From the NCBI RefSeq assembly GCF_000297395.2, contig NZ_HF570108.1, positions 3,615,397 through 3,679,396 on the forward strand: a stretch of 64,000 nt of DNA, read 5' to 3'. Positions within the stretch are counted from its first letter, which is position 1. Every line of letters begins with the position of its first letter. The notes beneath the pieces were generated by a model. It saw nothing but the letters and a program-made list of their open reading frames with translations. It did not search any database and was not told where the DNA came from. The translations under genes and the position numbers were made by a program. Of the stretch, positions 44,201 to 52,498 are shown piece after piece. This DNA comes from Micromonospora lupini str. Lupac 08. GTDB lineage: Bacteria > Actinomycetota > Actinomycetes > Mycobacteriales > Micromonosporaceae.

Positions 44201-46317
44201 GGCAGCCGGTCGACCCGGCCGGACCCACCGCGGCCGGGTCCGCGCTCGTGGCCGGCACCGACCTGGGCGCCTACGAGGCGTACCTGCACGAGCTGGACTC
44301 ACTCGGCCTCACCGCCATGCTGGACACCCTGCGCGCCGCCGGGCTCGCGCTCGACGACCGCCCGCACAGCCTGGCCGAGGTGTACGCCGCCACCCGCGTC
44401 GCGCCCCGGCACCGCCGGCTGCTGCGCCGCTGGCTGCGGGCGCTCACCGACAGCGGGGTGCTGCGCCACGACGACGACGGCTACCGGCTGGCCGGCGCGC
44501 CACCGCCGGCCGCGCGGGCCTGGGACGCGGTGGCCGAGCGGGCGGCGGCGGTCGGGGAGTCCCCCGAGCTGGTCCGCTACTTCCAGGCCAGCGCCACGGC
44601 GCTGCCGGCGCTGCTGCGCGGCGACGAGGACCCCCTCGCGCTGCTCTTCCCCGGCGGTGAGCTGGAGGTGTCGGACAACCTCTACGCCGACGCCCTGTTC
44701 AACAGGTGGGCCAACGCGGTCGCGGCGGCGACCGTCCGGTCGCTGGCCGAGCGGCTGGACGGGCCGCTGCGCATCGTCGAGGTCGGCGCCGGGTCCGGCG
44801 GTACGACAGCTGCGGTGCTCGACGCCCTGGACGGCCTGGACGTCGACTACCTCTACACCGACCTGTCCGCGTTCTTCCTCGGCGCCGGCCGGCAACGCTT
44901 CGCCGACCGGCCGGGGCTGCGTTTCGCACAGCTCGACCTCGACGCCGACCTGGCCGGGCAGGGCATGGCCCCGAACAGCGCCGACATCGTGATCGCCGGC
45001 GACGTCCTGCACGCCACCCGGGACGTGCCGGCCACGCTGGCCCGGCTGCGCGGCCTGCTCGCCCCCGGTGGGCACCTGGTGCTGCTGGAGATGACCCGGG
45101 AGCACTACCAGATCATGACGTCGCTGGAGCTGCTGGTGCGGCTCGACGACGACCTCGGTGACTTCGCCGACCTGCGCCGGGGCACCGACCGTACGTTCCT
45201 CACCGGCGACGAGTGGCGTGGCCTGCTCGCCGCCGCCGGGGCGTCGCCGGTGCTCGATCTGCCGCCGGCCGCCGACCCGATGGCCGGGCTCGGCATGCGG
45301 ATCATCGCCGCGCGGGTGAAGGCCGACCGGCGGCGGGTGGTGCCCGACGAGCTGCGGGCGCACCTGGCCGACCGGCTGCCCGACTACATGATCCCGGGCG
45401 TGCTGCAGGTGGTGGACGACCTGCCCCGCACGGCCAACGGCAAACTGGACCGGGCGGCCGTACGCCGGCTGGTGGCGGCCACGACTGCCGGCCCCGAGGC
45501 GACCGCCACGGCCCCGCTCACCGATCTGGAGGAGCAGATCGCGGCCGTCTGGGCCGACGTGCTGCGGGTGGAGCGGGTCGGACGGGACGCGGACTTCTTC
45601 GCCCTCGGCGGTGACTCGCTGCTCGCCGCGAAACTCGCCGGTCAGCTCGCCGAGCGGGTGCCGGCCGCCGCCGACGTCTTCTTCGACGAGCTGCTGCGCC
45701 GGATCCTGGAGCACCCGACAGTCGCGGACCTGGCCGATCACCTGGCCGCCGTGGGCAGCGTCCGACCCGACGAGGAGCCGGCCGTCAGCGACACCGGCGA
45801 GGTGGTGGCGCTGGCCGGTGAGGGCCCGCCCCGCTACGTGCTGGTGCACGACGGCAGTGGCAGCCTCGACGGGTACGCCGGGCTGGCCGGGCGGCTGGCC
45901 GGCAGCGGTGCCGTGTGCGGGATCGTGGACGGCGGGCTGCACCGTTACGCGGGTCTCGACCCGGCGCCGCTCGTGCAACGCCTCGCCGCCGACTACACGA
46001 GCGCGCTGGCCGCGTACGTGTCGGCCGGGGAGCTGGTGCTGGTGGGTAGGGGTGCGGCAGGTGTGCTGGCGTTGGAGCTGGCCCGGCAGCTCACCGAGTC
46101 CGGGGTGGACGTCGCGACCCTGGTGATCGCCGACCCGGTCGACGGCGACGGCTACGGCAGTTCCCCGTACGCGGGCGACGTCACGCTGCTGTGCGCGGAC
46201 GAGCCGGACCCGACGAGCGTCGACTGGTGGCGCGACGTGTGCCTGGGCGAGCTGACCGTGCGCCGGGTGCCGGACGATCCGGGTGAGTGGGCCGGCCCGA
46301 TCGCAGGGGACGGTTGA
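41290..46317 (+). CDS. NRPS: docking-Cy-A(methyltransferase)-PCP-degenerate TE
   Basis: 1675 residues. TubC-like docking domain 1-53 (LIAELAQVGVHLWEEDGQLR); Cy3 about 60-500 with DFLICDFVS; A3 about 515-955 with code DLYNLSLIW (cysteine); a SAM methyltransferase of about 350 residues inserted between A8 and A10 (VEVGAGSGGTTAAVL near 1164), as in pyochelin synthetase PchF, an N-methylating module; PCP (LGGDSLLA, Ser about 1442). The C-terminal hydrolase-like domain has LVGRGAAGVLAL where a thioesterase has GxSxG, so the nucleophile is lost. ATG 41290 overlaps the preceding stop. Confidence 0.95.
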   Translation: MNGQDLIAELAQVGVHLWEEDGQLRFRAPTGVLTDQRRAALRQHKEQVLAVLRDAAAPTAVAHPAQRYEPFPLTDVQSAYLLGRGDSFAYGGVGCHGYGELTFAELDVDRLERAWHEVVARHDMLRAVVNRDGSQQVRPDVPAYRVEVRDADAAGFADAVAATRAELDHRRYDPQQWPLFALRVTRGPQRCVLHFSIDFLICDFVSINILLDELGRRYAGDPPTDELTLTFRDHLLATEPLRGGPRHDADRDWWLARLDDLPPAPELPLRGDATAAPPRFRRLDLRLDPTEWAGLRQRAGQHGISPSGAVLAAYVEVIAAWSVHPRFTVDVTLLNRTPTHPQVDRIVGDFTSVSLLAVEQSPDAPVQERAKRIQAQLWSDLDHRRFSGVDVVRELARRRGADAALMPIVFTSAIGLGGDTGVEGFGELGYGISQTPQVWIDCQNIERSGGLATNWDVREGVFPDGVVDEMFAAYATLLRRLAGTDEAWEELAPVALPEASARRRAEVNDTAAPLPDGLLHEGVLAQALRTPDRVAVVAADGTLTYRQLTGRATAVAARLTEAGCRPGDLVAVVAEKGWRQVVAVFGVLLAGGAYVPVDTNQPPVRRDLILDGAGIRYVLTEADRVAGDWPEPVTPIAVDDLDGPAPTTLPARTVGPDDRAYVIHTSGSTGTPKGVVITHRAALNTVADINARFDVTPDDRVLGLASLGFDLSVYDLFGPPAVGAALVLPAPQRRGDPTHWAELVAENEVTLWNSVPAQLQMLADYLAAAPMVRIPSLRLALLSGDWIPVTLPDQIRDLVPGLAVVSLGGATEAAIWSIIHPIGRVDPSWRSIPYGVPLTNQSWHVRDAALRPRPDWVTGELYIGGAGLAVGYLGDEARTAERFVTDPSTGERLYRTGDLGRYQPDGTIEFLGREDFQVKIRGHRIELAEVESALLAHPGVGGAIAVVDGDRPLERRLAAVVQPAAVEPGPGQPVDPAGPTAAGSALVAGTDLGAYEAYLHELDSLGLTAMLDTLRAAGLALDDRPHSLAEVYAATRVAPRHRRLLRRWLRALTDSGVLRHDDDGYRLAGAPPPAARAWDAVAERAAAVGESPELVRYFQASATALPALLRGDEDPLALLFPGGELEVSDNLYADALFNRWANAVAAATVRSLAERLDGPLRIVEVGAGSGGTTAAVLDALDGLDVDYLYTDLSAFFLGAGRQRFADRPGLRFAQLDLDADLAGQGMAPNSADIVIAGDVLHATRDVPATLARLRGLLAPGGHLVLLEMTREHYQIMTSLELLVRLDDDLGDFADLRRGTDRTFLTGDEWRGLLAAAGASPVLDLPPAADPMAGLGMRIIAARVKADRRRVVPDELRAHLADRLPDYMIPGVLQVVDDLPRTANGKLDRAAVRRLVAATTAGPEATATAPLTDLEEQIAAVWADVLRVERVGRDADFFALGGDSLLAAKLAGQLAERVPAAADVFFDELLRRILEHPTVADLADHLAAVGSVRPDEEPAVSDTGEVVALAGEGPPRYVLVHDGSGSLDGYAGLAGRLAGSGAVCGIVDGGLHRYAGLDPAPLVQRLAADYTSALAAYVSAGELVLVGRGAAGVLALELARQLTESGVDVATLVIADPVDGDGYGSSPYAGDVTLLCADEPDPTSVDWWRDVCLGELTVRRVPDDPGEWAGPIAGDG

Positions 46318-46318
46318 C

Positions 46319-47428
46319 ATGTCAGCGACGATCGCCCTGGTGGGTGCCACCGGCGGGGTGGGCCGGCACGCCCTGGCGCACCTGCTGGCCTGGGGCGTGG
46401 ACGACGTCCGCGCCGGCGCCCGCGACCCCGCCCGGCTCGACGTCGACGATCCGCGGGTCCAGGCGCGCGCGGTGGACGTCACCGACCCGGCGAGCCTGGA
46501 CGCGTTCTGCGCCGGCTGCCACACAGTCGTCAACTGCGCCGGGCCGGCTACCTCGATCGGCGACACGGTGGCCCGCGCGGCCGCCCGCTGCGGCGCCGAC
46601 TACGTCGACGCGGCAGGTGACGACCCGCTGCACGCGGCGGTGTCCGCCCTGCCCGGGGCGACCGACCGGGTCGCGGTGCTCTCCGCCGGTCTGATGCCCG
46701 GCCTGTCCGGGCTGCTCCCCGCCCACCTCGCGGCCCAGGCGCCGGGGGCGCGGCGGATGACCGGGTACGTCGGCGGTCGCGACGGGTTCACGCCCGGCGC
46801 CGCCCTGGACTTCCTCGCCGCCGGCACCGCCGAGTACGGCGAGCCCTCGGCAGCGTGGCGTGACGGCGCGCGACGCAGTCACGCCCTCGCCGCCCGGGCG
46901 GAGGTGCCGGTGCCGTTCTTCGACGAGCCGGTGCTGGTGCAGCCGTACCTCAGCACCGAGACCGAGCGGCTCGCCCGCCGGCTGGGCCTGACCGACGTCG
47001 ACTGGTGGTCGGCGTTCGCCGGTAGCCGGTTGCCGGCGGCGCTCGCCGCGGGCGCCCGCCGTGCGCGCGACGGCGCGACGGCGGCGCAGCTCGCCGACGC
47101 GGCGGCGCAGTTGTGCCGGGCGGCCGAGCTGGACACCTTCGGGCGGCCCCGCTACCAGCTTCTGGTGGTCGAGCTGACCGGCCCGGCGGACGCCCGCGTG
47201 CTGGTTTGTCGGGGGACCGGCGCGAACGGGCTCACCGGCGCGGCGGTCGCCCTGGGCGCCCTCGCGGTCGCCGCCGGCGACGTGCCACCGGGCGTGCACC
47301 ACCTGGCCGAGGCGGTGGATCCGGACTGGGCGGTGGACCTGCTGCGCACCAGCCCGGCGGTCACGTCGCTGCGCGTCGAGGACGGCCCGTTGGGGTCGTA
47401 CGACCTGATCGAGGAGGGGGTGGCGTGA
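46319..47428 (+). CDS. Saccharopine-dehydrogenase-like reductase
   Basis: 369 residues. N-terminal Rossmann segment MSATIALVGATGGVGRHALAHLLA, then TVVNCAGPATSIGDTVARAAARCGADYVDAAGD and VAVLSAGLMPGLSGLLPAHLA, the layout of the saccharopine dehydrogenase/trans-acting enoyl reductase group. Two bases after the NRPS stop. It may reduce an enoyl, imine or carbonyl on the carrier-bound chain; the exact step is unknown. Coupled to the imine reductase by a GTGA overlap. Confidence 0.82.
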   Translation: MSATIALVGATGGVGRHALAHLLAWGVDDVRAGARDPARLDVDDPRVQARAVDVTDPASLDAFCAGCHTVVNCAGPATSIGDTVARAAARCGADYVDAAGDDPLHAAVSALPGATDRVAVLSAGLMPGLSGLLPAHLAAQAPGARRMTGYVGGRDGFTPGAALDFLAAGTAEYGEPSAAWRDGARRSHALAARAEVPVPFFDEPVLVQPYLSTETERLARRLGLTDVDWWSAFAGSRLPAALAAGARRARDGATAAQLADAAAQLCRAAELDTFGRPRYQLLVVELTGPADARVLVCRGTGANGLTGAAVALGALAVAAGDVPPGVHHLAEAVDPDWAVDLLRTSPAVTSLRVEDGPLGSYDLIEEGVA

Positions 47429-48630
47429 AACCGAGAGTGCTTGTCGCCGGCACCAAGTTCGGCCAGGTGTACCTGCAGGCGTTCCGGCAGCCGGACTTCC
47501 CGTTCGAGCTGGCCGGGATCCTCGCCGGGGGCAGCGCCCGGTCGGCGGCCTGTGCCCGGCACTACGGGGTGCCGCTGTGGACCGGCGTCGCCCAGGTGCC
47601 CGAGGACGTGACGCTTGCCTGCGTGGTCATCCGTGGTGGCCTGCTGGGTGGGCAGGGCGGCGAGGTGGCCCGGGCGCTGATGCAGCGCGGCCTGCACGTG
47701 TTGCAGGAGCATCCGCTGCACCACGACGAGCTGGTCGAGTGCCTGCGCACCGCCGGCCGGGCCGGGGTCGTCTACCACCTGAACTCGTTCTACGTGCACA
47801 CCGCTCCGGTGCGTCGGTTCCTCGCCGCGGCCCGGGCGCTGCTGGCCCGGCAGCCGGCCCGCTACGTCGACGCGGCCTGCGGGTTCCAGGTCGCGTACGC
47901 GCTGCTGGACATCCTCGGTCAGGCCCTCGGCGGCGTCCGACCGTGGGGCCTGGCCCCGGCGGTCGAGCTTCCCGAGCAGGTACGCCGGCTGTCCCGGGTG
48001 GACGTGCCGTTCCGCAGCCTCGACGGGGTGCTCGCCGGTGTGCCGTTGACGCTGCGGGTGCAGAACCAGATGGACCCGGCGGACCCGGACAACTACGCGC
48101 ACCTGCTGCACCGGGTGACGATCGGCACCGAGGCCGGCAACCTGACCCTGGTCAGCACGCACGGGCCCACGGTGTGGAGTCCCCGGCCGGACTTCCCGCA
48201 GCAGGTGCAGGACCGGGGGGTGGGCCGGCCGCACTTCGCCGACGACGACGGCGCCGAACCGGACCACCTGGACGTGCCGAGCGCGCAGCCGCTGGCCGAC
48301 ACGGTCGCGCCCAGCTACCGCAGGGTGTTCGAGGAGGTGTGGCCGGCAGGTGTCGGGTACGCGCTGGGCAACCTGCACGCCGCGGCGCTGGGTGGGCAGA
48401 AGTTGGCCCGTCACGGCCAGTACCACCTGAGCCTGTGCCAACTGTGGCAGGACGTCACCGCCCGGCTCGGACCACCCGAGCTGGTGCACTCCGTACCGCC
48501 GCGGATGTTCGGGGCGTCCGACGTGGCCGACCTGGCCGACGCGGCGGCGAGGGCGGTCGATCCGCCGGCCGGTTCGTCGCCGGCGGACCCGTCGCGGGCC
48601 GGGGAACAGCCGGTCGGAGCGCGCCCGTGA
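47425..48630 (+). CDS. Thiazolinyl-imine reductase (PchG/Irp3-like)
   Basis: 401 residues. Starts VKPRVLVAGTKFGQVYLQAFRQ; the family landmark LHVLQEHPLHHDELVECL follows near residue 95, and YHLNSFYVHTAPVRRFL and NYAHLLHRVTIGTEAGNLTLVSTHGP match known reductases. The enzymes use NADPH to reduce a PCP-bound thiazoline to thiazolidine in pyochelin and yersiniabactin assembly. The N-methyltransferase in module 3 needs the free ring NH that this makes. The C-terminal 40 residues are an Ala/Pro-rich tail. Confidence 0.93.
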   Translation: MKPRVLVAGTKFGQVYLQAFRQPDFPFELAGILAGGSARSAACARHYGVPLWTGVAQVPEDVTLACVVIRGGLLGGQGGEVARALMQRGLHVLQEHPLHHDELVECLRTAGRAGVVYHLNSFYVHTAPVRRFLAAARALLARQPARYVDAACGFQVAYALLDILGQALGGVRPWGLAPAVELPEQVRRLSRVDVPFRSLDGVLAGVPLTLRVQNQMDPADPDNYAHLLHRVTIGTEAGNLTLVSTHGPTVWSPRPDFPQQVQDRGVGRPHFADDDGAEPDHLDVPSAQPLADTVAPSYRRVFEEVWPAGVGYALGNLHAAALGGQKLARHGQYHLSLCQLWQDVTARLGPPELVHSVPPRMFGASDVADLADAAARAVDPPAGSSPADPSRAGEQPVGARP

Positions 48631-49403
48631 CCCCCGTGGCGCGGATGTGGCTGCGGTGCTTCCGGCCGCTGCGCTGGCCCGCGCTGCGGCTGGTCTGCTT
48701 CCCGCACGCCGGTGGCAACGCCGCGTTCTACCGGACGTGGTCGGCGCAGGTGCCCGACGACGTCGAGGTGCACGGCGTGCAGTATCCGGGCCGGATGGAC
48801 CGGTCGGCGGAGCCGTTCGCGGCGGACCTGCCGAGCCTGGCCGAGGGCGTCGCGCAGGCGGTGCGGGAGCTGCCGGCCGACGCGCCTGTCGTCCTGTTCG
48901 GGCACAGCCTCGGCGCGTCGGTGGCGTACGAGACGGCCCGCCGACTGGACGGGCCGGGCAGCGTGCTGCGGGCGCTCGTCGTCTCCGGTCGCCCCGGGCC
49001 GGGCCGACTGCGGGCCACGAGCGTGCACCTGGCCGACGACGACACGCTGTGGGCGGAGACCGGACGCCTCGGCGGCACCGGCCGCGAGGCCCTCGACCAC
49101 GAGGGGGTACGCGCCATCGCCCTGCCGGTGCTGCGCACCGACTACCGGATCGCCGAGACGTACCGCCCGGGACCACCCGTGCCGCTGCGCGCGCCGGTGC
49201 TGGCCTGCGTCGGCGCGGACGACCCGGAGGTCACCGCCGACGAGGCCGGTGACTGGGCGCTGCGCACCCGTGGCGGGTTCACGGTGCACACCTTCCCCGG
49301 CGGGCACTTCTACCTGCTGGCACGCCGCAACCAGCTCATCGACACCATCCTGCGGGCCACGCACCGCAGCCCGGTGCCCACCTGGTCGGCGGCCGGCCCG
49401 TGA
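48627..49403 (+). CDS. Type II thioesterase
   Basis: 258 residues. LRLVCFPHAGGNAAFYRTWS, VVLFGHSLGASVAYETARRL (catalytic Ser), VLACVGADDPEVTADEA (Asp) and FPGGHFYLL (His) complete the triad. Type II thioesterases clear mis-primed carriers; since the NRPS TE-like domain lacks its Ser, this enzyme may also release the product. GTG 48627 overlaps the upstream stop. Confidence 0.93.
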   Translation: MTPVARMWLRCFRPLRWPALRLVCFPHAGGNAAFYRTWSAQVPDDVEVHGVQYPGRMDRSAEPFAADLPSLAEGVAQAVRELPADAPVVLFGHSLGASVAYETARRLDGPGSVLRALVVSGRPGPGRLRATSVHLADDDTLWAETGRLGGTGREALDHEGVRAIALPVLRTDYRIAETYRPGPPVPLRAPVLACVGADDPEVTADEAGDWALRTRGGFTVHTFPGGHFYLLARRNQLIDTILRATHRSPVPTWSAAGP

Positions 49404-50230
49404 TCCCGGCGAGCCTGCACTACCACCGGGCCCGGGACCTCACCGAGGCGCTGGAGCTGCGCCAGGCGTACGGGGACCAGCTGCGGCCACTGGCCGGCGG
49501 GCAGTCGCTGCTGCCGGCGCTCAAGCTGCGCCGGGACCGGGTCGACACACTGCTCGACCTCGGCCGGGTCACCGAACTGTCGTACGTGGCGCACCGCGAC
49601 GACCACCTGGCCGTCGGCGCGCTGACCCGCTACCACCTGCTGCTCGGCGACCCGCTTGTCGACAGGTACGCCCCGCTGTTGGCCGCCGCGGCCGCGGCGG
49701 TCGGTGACCCGCAGGTGCGGCACCTCGGCACCGTCGGCGGGGCGCTCGCCCAGGCCGACCCGGCCGCCGACCTGCCCCTGGCCCTGGTCGCGCTGGACGC
49801 CGTGGTGGTGTTGCGCAGCGCGACCGGAGCACGGCAGGTGCCCGCCGCCGAGCTGGCGGTCGCGCCCGGCGTGACGGTGTGCCGACCCGACGAACTCGTC
49901 ACCGAGGTTCGGGTGCCGCTGCCCGGCCCGGCGCGGTGGCGCTACCTGACGTTCGCGCGGCCGGCGTTGGAGTGGTCGGTGGTGGCCGTCGCCGTCGCCG
50001 ACTCCCGGGTGGCGCTGGCCGGGATGGGTCCGACCATCCGGCGGGCGTACGGGGTCGAGGCGGCCCTCGCCGAGGGCGCCGGTGTCACGGTCGCAGCGGC
50101 GCGCGCCGACGAGGGATGCGACCCGCCCGACGACGTACGGGCCTCGGCCGCGTACCGGCGGCACCTCAGCCGGGTGCTGGTGGCCCGCGCCCTGACCGAT
50201 TCCGGCACGACGGTGGAGGAGCCACGATGA
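49400..50230 (+). CDS. FAD-binding subunit of CO/xanthine dehydrogenase family (CoxM-like)
   Basis: 276 residues. RPLAGGQSLLPALKLR is the first FAD motif and RHLGTVGGALAQADPAADLPLAL the second (TxGG), followed by the CODH_FlavC-like tail VALAGMGPTIRRAYGVEAAL. It would move electrons between the FeS subunit and an acceptor. GTG 49400 overlaps the thioesterase stop. No molybdopterin subunit (CoxL/XdhB) is visible anywhere in the window, so the partner is missing or lies to the right. Confidence 0.9.
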   Translation: MIPASLHYHRARDLTEALELRQAYGDQLRPLAGGQSLLPALKLRRDRVDTLLDLGRVTELSYVAHRDDHLAVGALTRYHLLLGDPLVDRYAPLLAAAAAAVGDPQVRHLGTVGGALAQADPAADLPLALVALDAVVVLRSATGARQVPAAELAVAPGVTVCRPDELVTEVRVPLPGPARWRYLTFARPALEWSVVAVAVADSRVALAGMGPTIRRAYGVEAALAEGAGVTVAAARADEGCDPPDDVRASAAYRRHLSRVLVARALTDSGTTVEEPR

Positions 50231-50730
50231 GCATCGACGCCCAGCCCGGTACGACGACAGTCGCCGTCACCGCCACCGTCAACGGCCGCCCGGAGAACCG
50301 CCGGGTGCCGGCGCGGACCCTGCTGGTCCACCTGCTGCGCGAGGAGTTGGGGCTGACCGCCGCGACGGTGGGCTGCGACACCACCTCCTGCGGCGCCTGC
50401 ACGGTGCTGCTCGACGGACGGTCGGTCAAGTCGTGCACCCTGCTGGCCGCGCAGGCCGACGGCGCCGACATCCGTACCGCCGAAGGGCTCGCCGACGGCG
50501 ACCGGCTGCACCCGGTGCAGGAGGCGTTCGGGGAGCACCACGCGTTGCAGTGCGGCTTCTGCACCCCGGGGATGGTCCTCGCGGTGGTGAGCCTGCTCCA
50601 GGAGAACCCGGGGCCGCTCACCGAGCACGACGTGCGGCACGCCCTCAAGGGCAACCTGTGCCGCTGCACTGGCTACCACAACATCGTCCGTGCCGTGCTC
50701 GCCCTCGACGGGGCCCGACGGGCCGGATGA
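50227..50730 (+). CDS. [2Fe-2S] subunit of CO/xanthine dehydrogenase family (CoxS-like)
   Basis: 167 residues. N-terminal plant-type 2Fe-2S cysteines in VGCDTTSCGACTVLLDG and Cys at SCTLL; C-terminal cluster in LQCGFCTPGMVL and LCRCTGYHNIV. Both clusters are complete. Electrons would pass from the Mo centre to the CoxM-like subunit. ATG 50227 overlaps the CoxM-like stop. In this cluster it could support an oxidation or hydroxylation, for example of a ring, but the catalytic subunit is not seen. Confidence 0.93.
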   Translation: MSIDAQPGTTTVAVTATVNGRPENRRVPARTLLVHLLREELGLTAATVGCDTTSCGACTVLLDGRSVKSCTLLAAQADGADIRTAEGLADGDRLHPVQEAFGEHHALQCGFCTPGMVLAVVSLLQENPGPLTEHDVRHALKGNLCRCTGYHNIVRAVLALDGARRAG

Positions 50731-50758
50731 CCGCCAGAGACCGGAAGGGAGGCCGACC

Positions 50759-52450
50759 ATGTCGGCGCGTTACGTACTCGGGGTGAACATCGGCTTCCAC
50801 GACTCCAGCGCCGCGCTGGTCCGCGACGGCGCGCTCTGCGCCCTGGTCGAGCAGGAACGGGTCAGCCGCCGCAAGCACGCGGTGGGCCAGCCGCCCGCCG
50901 AGGCGGTCGCCGCGTGCCTGGCGATGGCGGGCATCAGCGCGCGGGAGGTGGACACCGTCGCCATCGGCTGGGACTTCCGGGACATCCCGCTGGGCCGCAA
51001 CCGACGATTCACCACCGAGGGGCTGCGAGCGATGCTCTTCCCCGACGACGAGGACCTGACCATGCCGGCGGTCCGCTGGGTGCCGCACCACGTCGCGCAC
51101 GCGGCAAGCGCCGCGTACAGCTGCGACTGCGACGAGGCCGCGGTCCTGGTCCTGGACGGCGCCGGTGAGACGCAGTCGACCTCGTTCGGCAGGTACGCCG
51201 ACGGCGAGATCGAGATCCTGCGCGAGTGGCCCGTCGAGCAGTCGCTGGGCTTCTACTACAACGCCGCCGCCGAGTGGGCCGGGTTGGGCTACTGGGGCAC
51301 CGGCAAGCTGATGGGCCTCGCCGCCTACGGCAGACCCGGTCCGGGCGCGCCCGTGCGACCCGTGGCGGGCGGGTACGAGCTGGTCCGCGGCACGCCCACC
51401 GCCGAGGTTCCCAGCCGACGGGCCGCGACACTCGGCCCGCTGATGGCGTACTACCCGGCCGTCGCCGAGTCGCTCAAACCCGAGTTCGGCAAGCTGTTCC
51501 CGTACGCGCCGCGCACCGGCGAGGAACCCATCGCGTACGCGGACTTCGCCGCGACGATCCAGCAAGGGCTGGAGGAGACGGTGCTGTCCCTGGCGGCAGA
51601 CCTGCGTCGGCGGGTCGACACCCCGGTGCTGGCGCTCGCCGGCGGGGTGGCGATGAACTGCACCATGATCGGTGTGCTGGTCCGCAGTGGACTCTTCGAC
51701 CGCGTCTACGTCCCGCCGGTGCCCACCGACGCGGGGGTTTCCCTGGGGGCGGCGCTCGTCGCGGCGCGGGAGTGCGGGGAGTTCACGCCCACCCGCATCG
51801 ACCACGCGTACTGGGGTCAGCCGATCACCACGGAGGCCGGTGAGGCGGCCGCCGCGCGCGCCGGCATGGTGCACCGCCGCCTCGGCGACGACGAGTTGGC
51901 CCGCTCCGTGGCCGGTGAACTGGCCAGGGGTCGGATCGTGGGCTGGGCGCGCGGCCGGGCGGAGATCGGGCAACGGGCGCTCGGCGCCCGCAGTCTGCTT
52001 GCCGATCCGCGGTCCCGGCGCAACCTGGAACGCCTCAACGTGCTCAAGGGCCGGGAGATGTGGCGCCCGGTGGCGCCGAGCATCCTCGCCGAGCACGTGT
52101 CGGACCTGATCGAGGGGCCGGTCGGCGAACCGTCGCGGTTCATGCTTGCCGCCGCGTCGCTGCGCCCGGACGCCCGGCTGCGGGTGCCGGCGGTGACCCA
52201 CGTGGACGGCTCGGCCCGCCCGCAGACCGTGCACCGCGACACCAACCCCGGCTACTGGGCGCTCATCGAGCAGTTCCGGCAGCTCACCGGCGTGCCGGCG
52301 GTGGTCAACACGTCGTTCAACCTGGCCGGTGACCCGATCGTGAACTCGGCCGCCGACGCGGTCGACACCTTCGTACGCGCCAAGGAGATCGACCTGTTGG
52401 TGCTCGGCGACGCGGTGGTGGCCCGCAGCGAAGCGGACCTGCCGTCCTGA
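50759..52450 (+). CDS. O-carbamoyltransferase (NodU/CmcH family)
   Basis: 563 residues. YVLGVNIGFHDSSAALVRDG, PHHVAHAASAAYSC (metal-binding His pair), AGLGYWGTGKLMGLAAYG, and the C-terminal MWRPVAPSILAEHV and VPAVVNTSFNLAGDPIV are the Kae1-like N-terminal and C-terminal halves of the family. It uses carbamoyl phosphate and ATP to form a carbamate on a hydroxyl group. GGAAGGGAGG precedes ATG 50759. Last gene of the NRPS operon; predicts a carbamoylated product, unusual for this ring type. Confidence 0.93.
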   Translation: MSARYVLGVNIGFHDSSAALVRDGALCALVEQERVSRRKHAVGQPPAEAVAACLAMAGISAREVDTVAIGWDFRDIPLGRNRRFTTEGLRAMLFPDDEDLTMPAVRWVPHHVAHAASAAYSCDCDEAAVLVLDGAGETQSTSFGRYADGEIEILREWPVEQSLGFYYNAAAEWAGLGYWGTGKLMGLAAYGRPGPGAPVRPVAGGYELVRGTPTAEVPSRRAATLGPLMAYYPAVAESLKPEFGKLFPYAPRTGEEPIAYADFAATIQQGLEETVLSLAADLRRRVDTPVLALAGGVAMNCTMIGVLVRSGLFDRVYVPPVPTDAGVSLGAALVAARECGEFTPTRIDHAYWGQPITTEAGEAAAARAGMVHRRLGDDELARSVAGELARGRIVGWARGRAEIGQRALGARSLLADPRSRRNLERLNVLKGREMWRPVAPSILAEHVSDLIEGPVGEPSRFMLAAASLRPDARLRVPAVTHVDGSARPQTVHRDTNPGYWALIEQFRQLTGVPAVVNTSFNLAGDPIVNSAADAVDTFVRAKEIDLLVLGDAVVARSEADLPS

Positions 52451-52454
52451 CGTG

Positions 52455-52486
52455 CGAAGGGGCCGCCCGACCGGGCGGCCCCTTCG
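52455..52486. terminator. Terminator hairpin between convergent genes
   Basis: CGAAGGGGCCGCCCG, AC, then the exact complement: a 15-bp perfect stem, immediately after the carbamoyltransferase stop and before the convergent VOC gene. Probably bidirectional. Confidence 0.8.
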
Positions 52487-52498
52487 TGTCGGGCAGGG

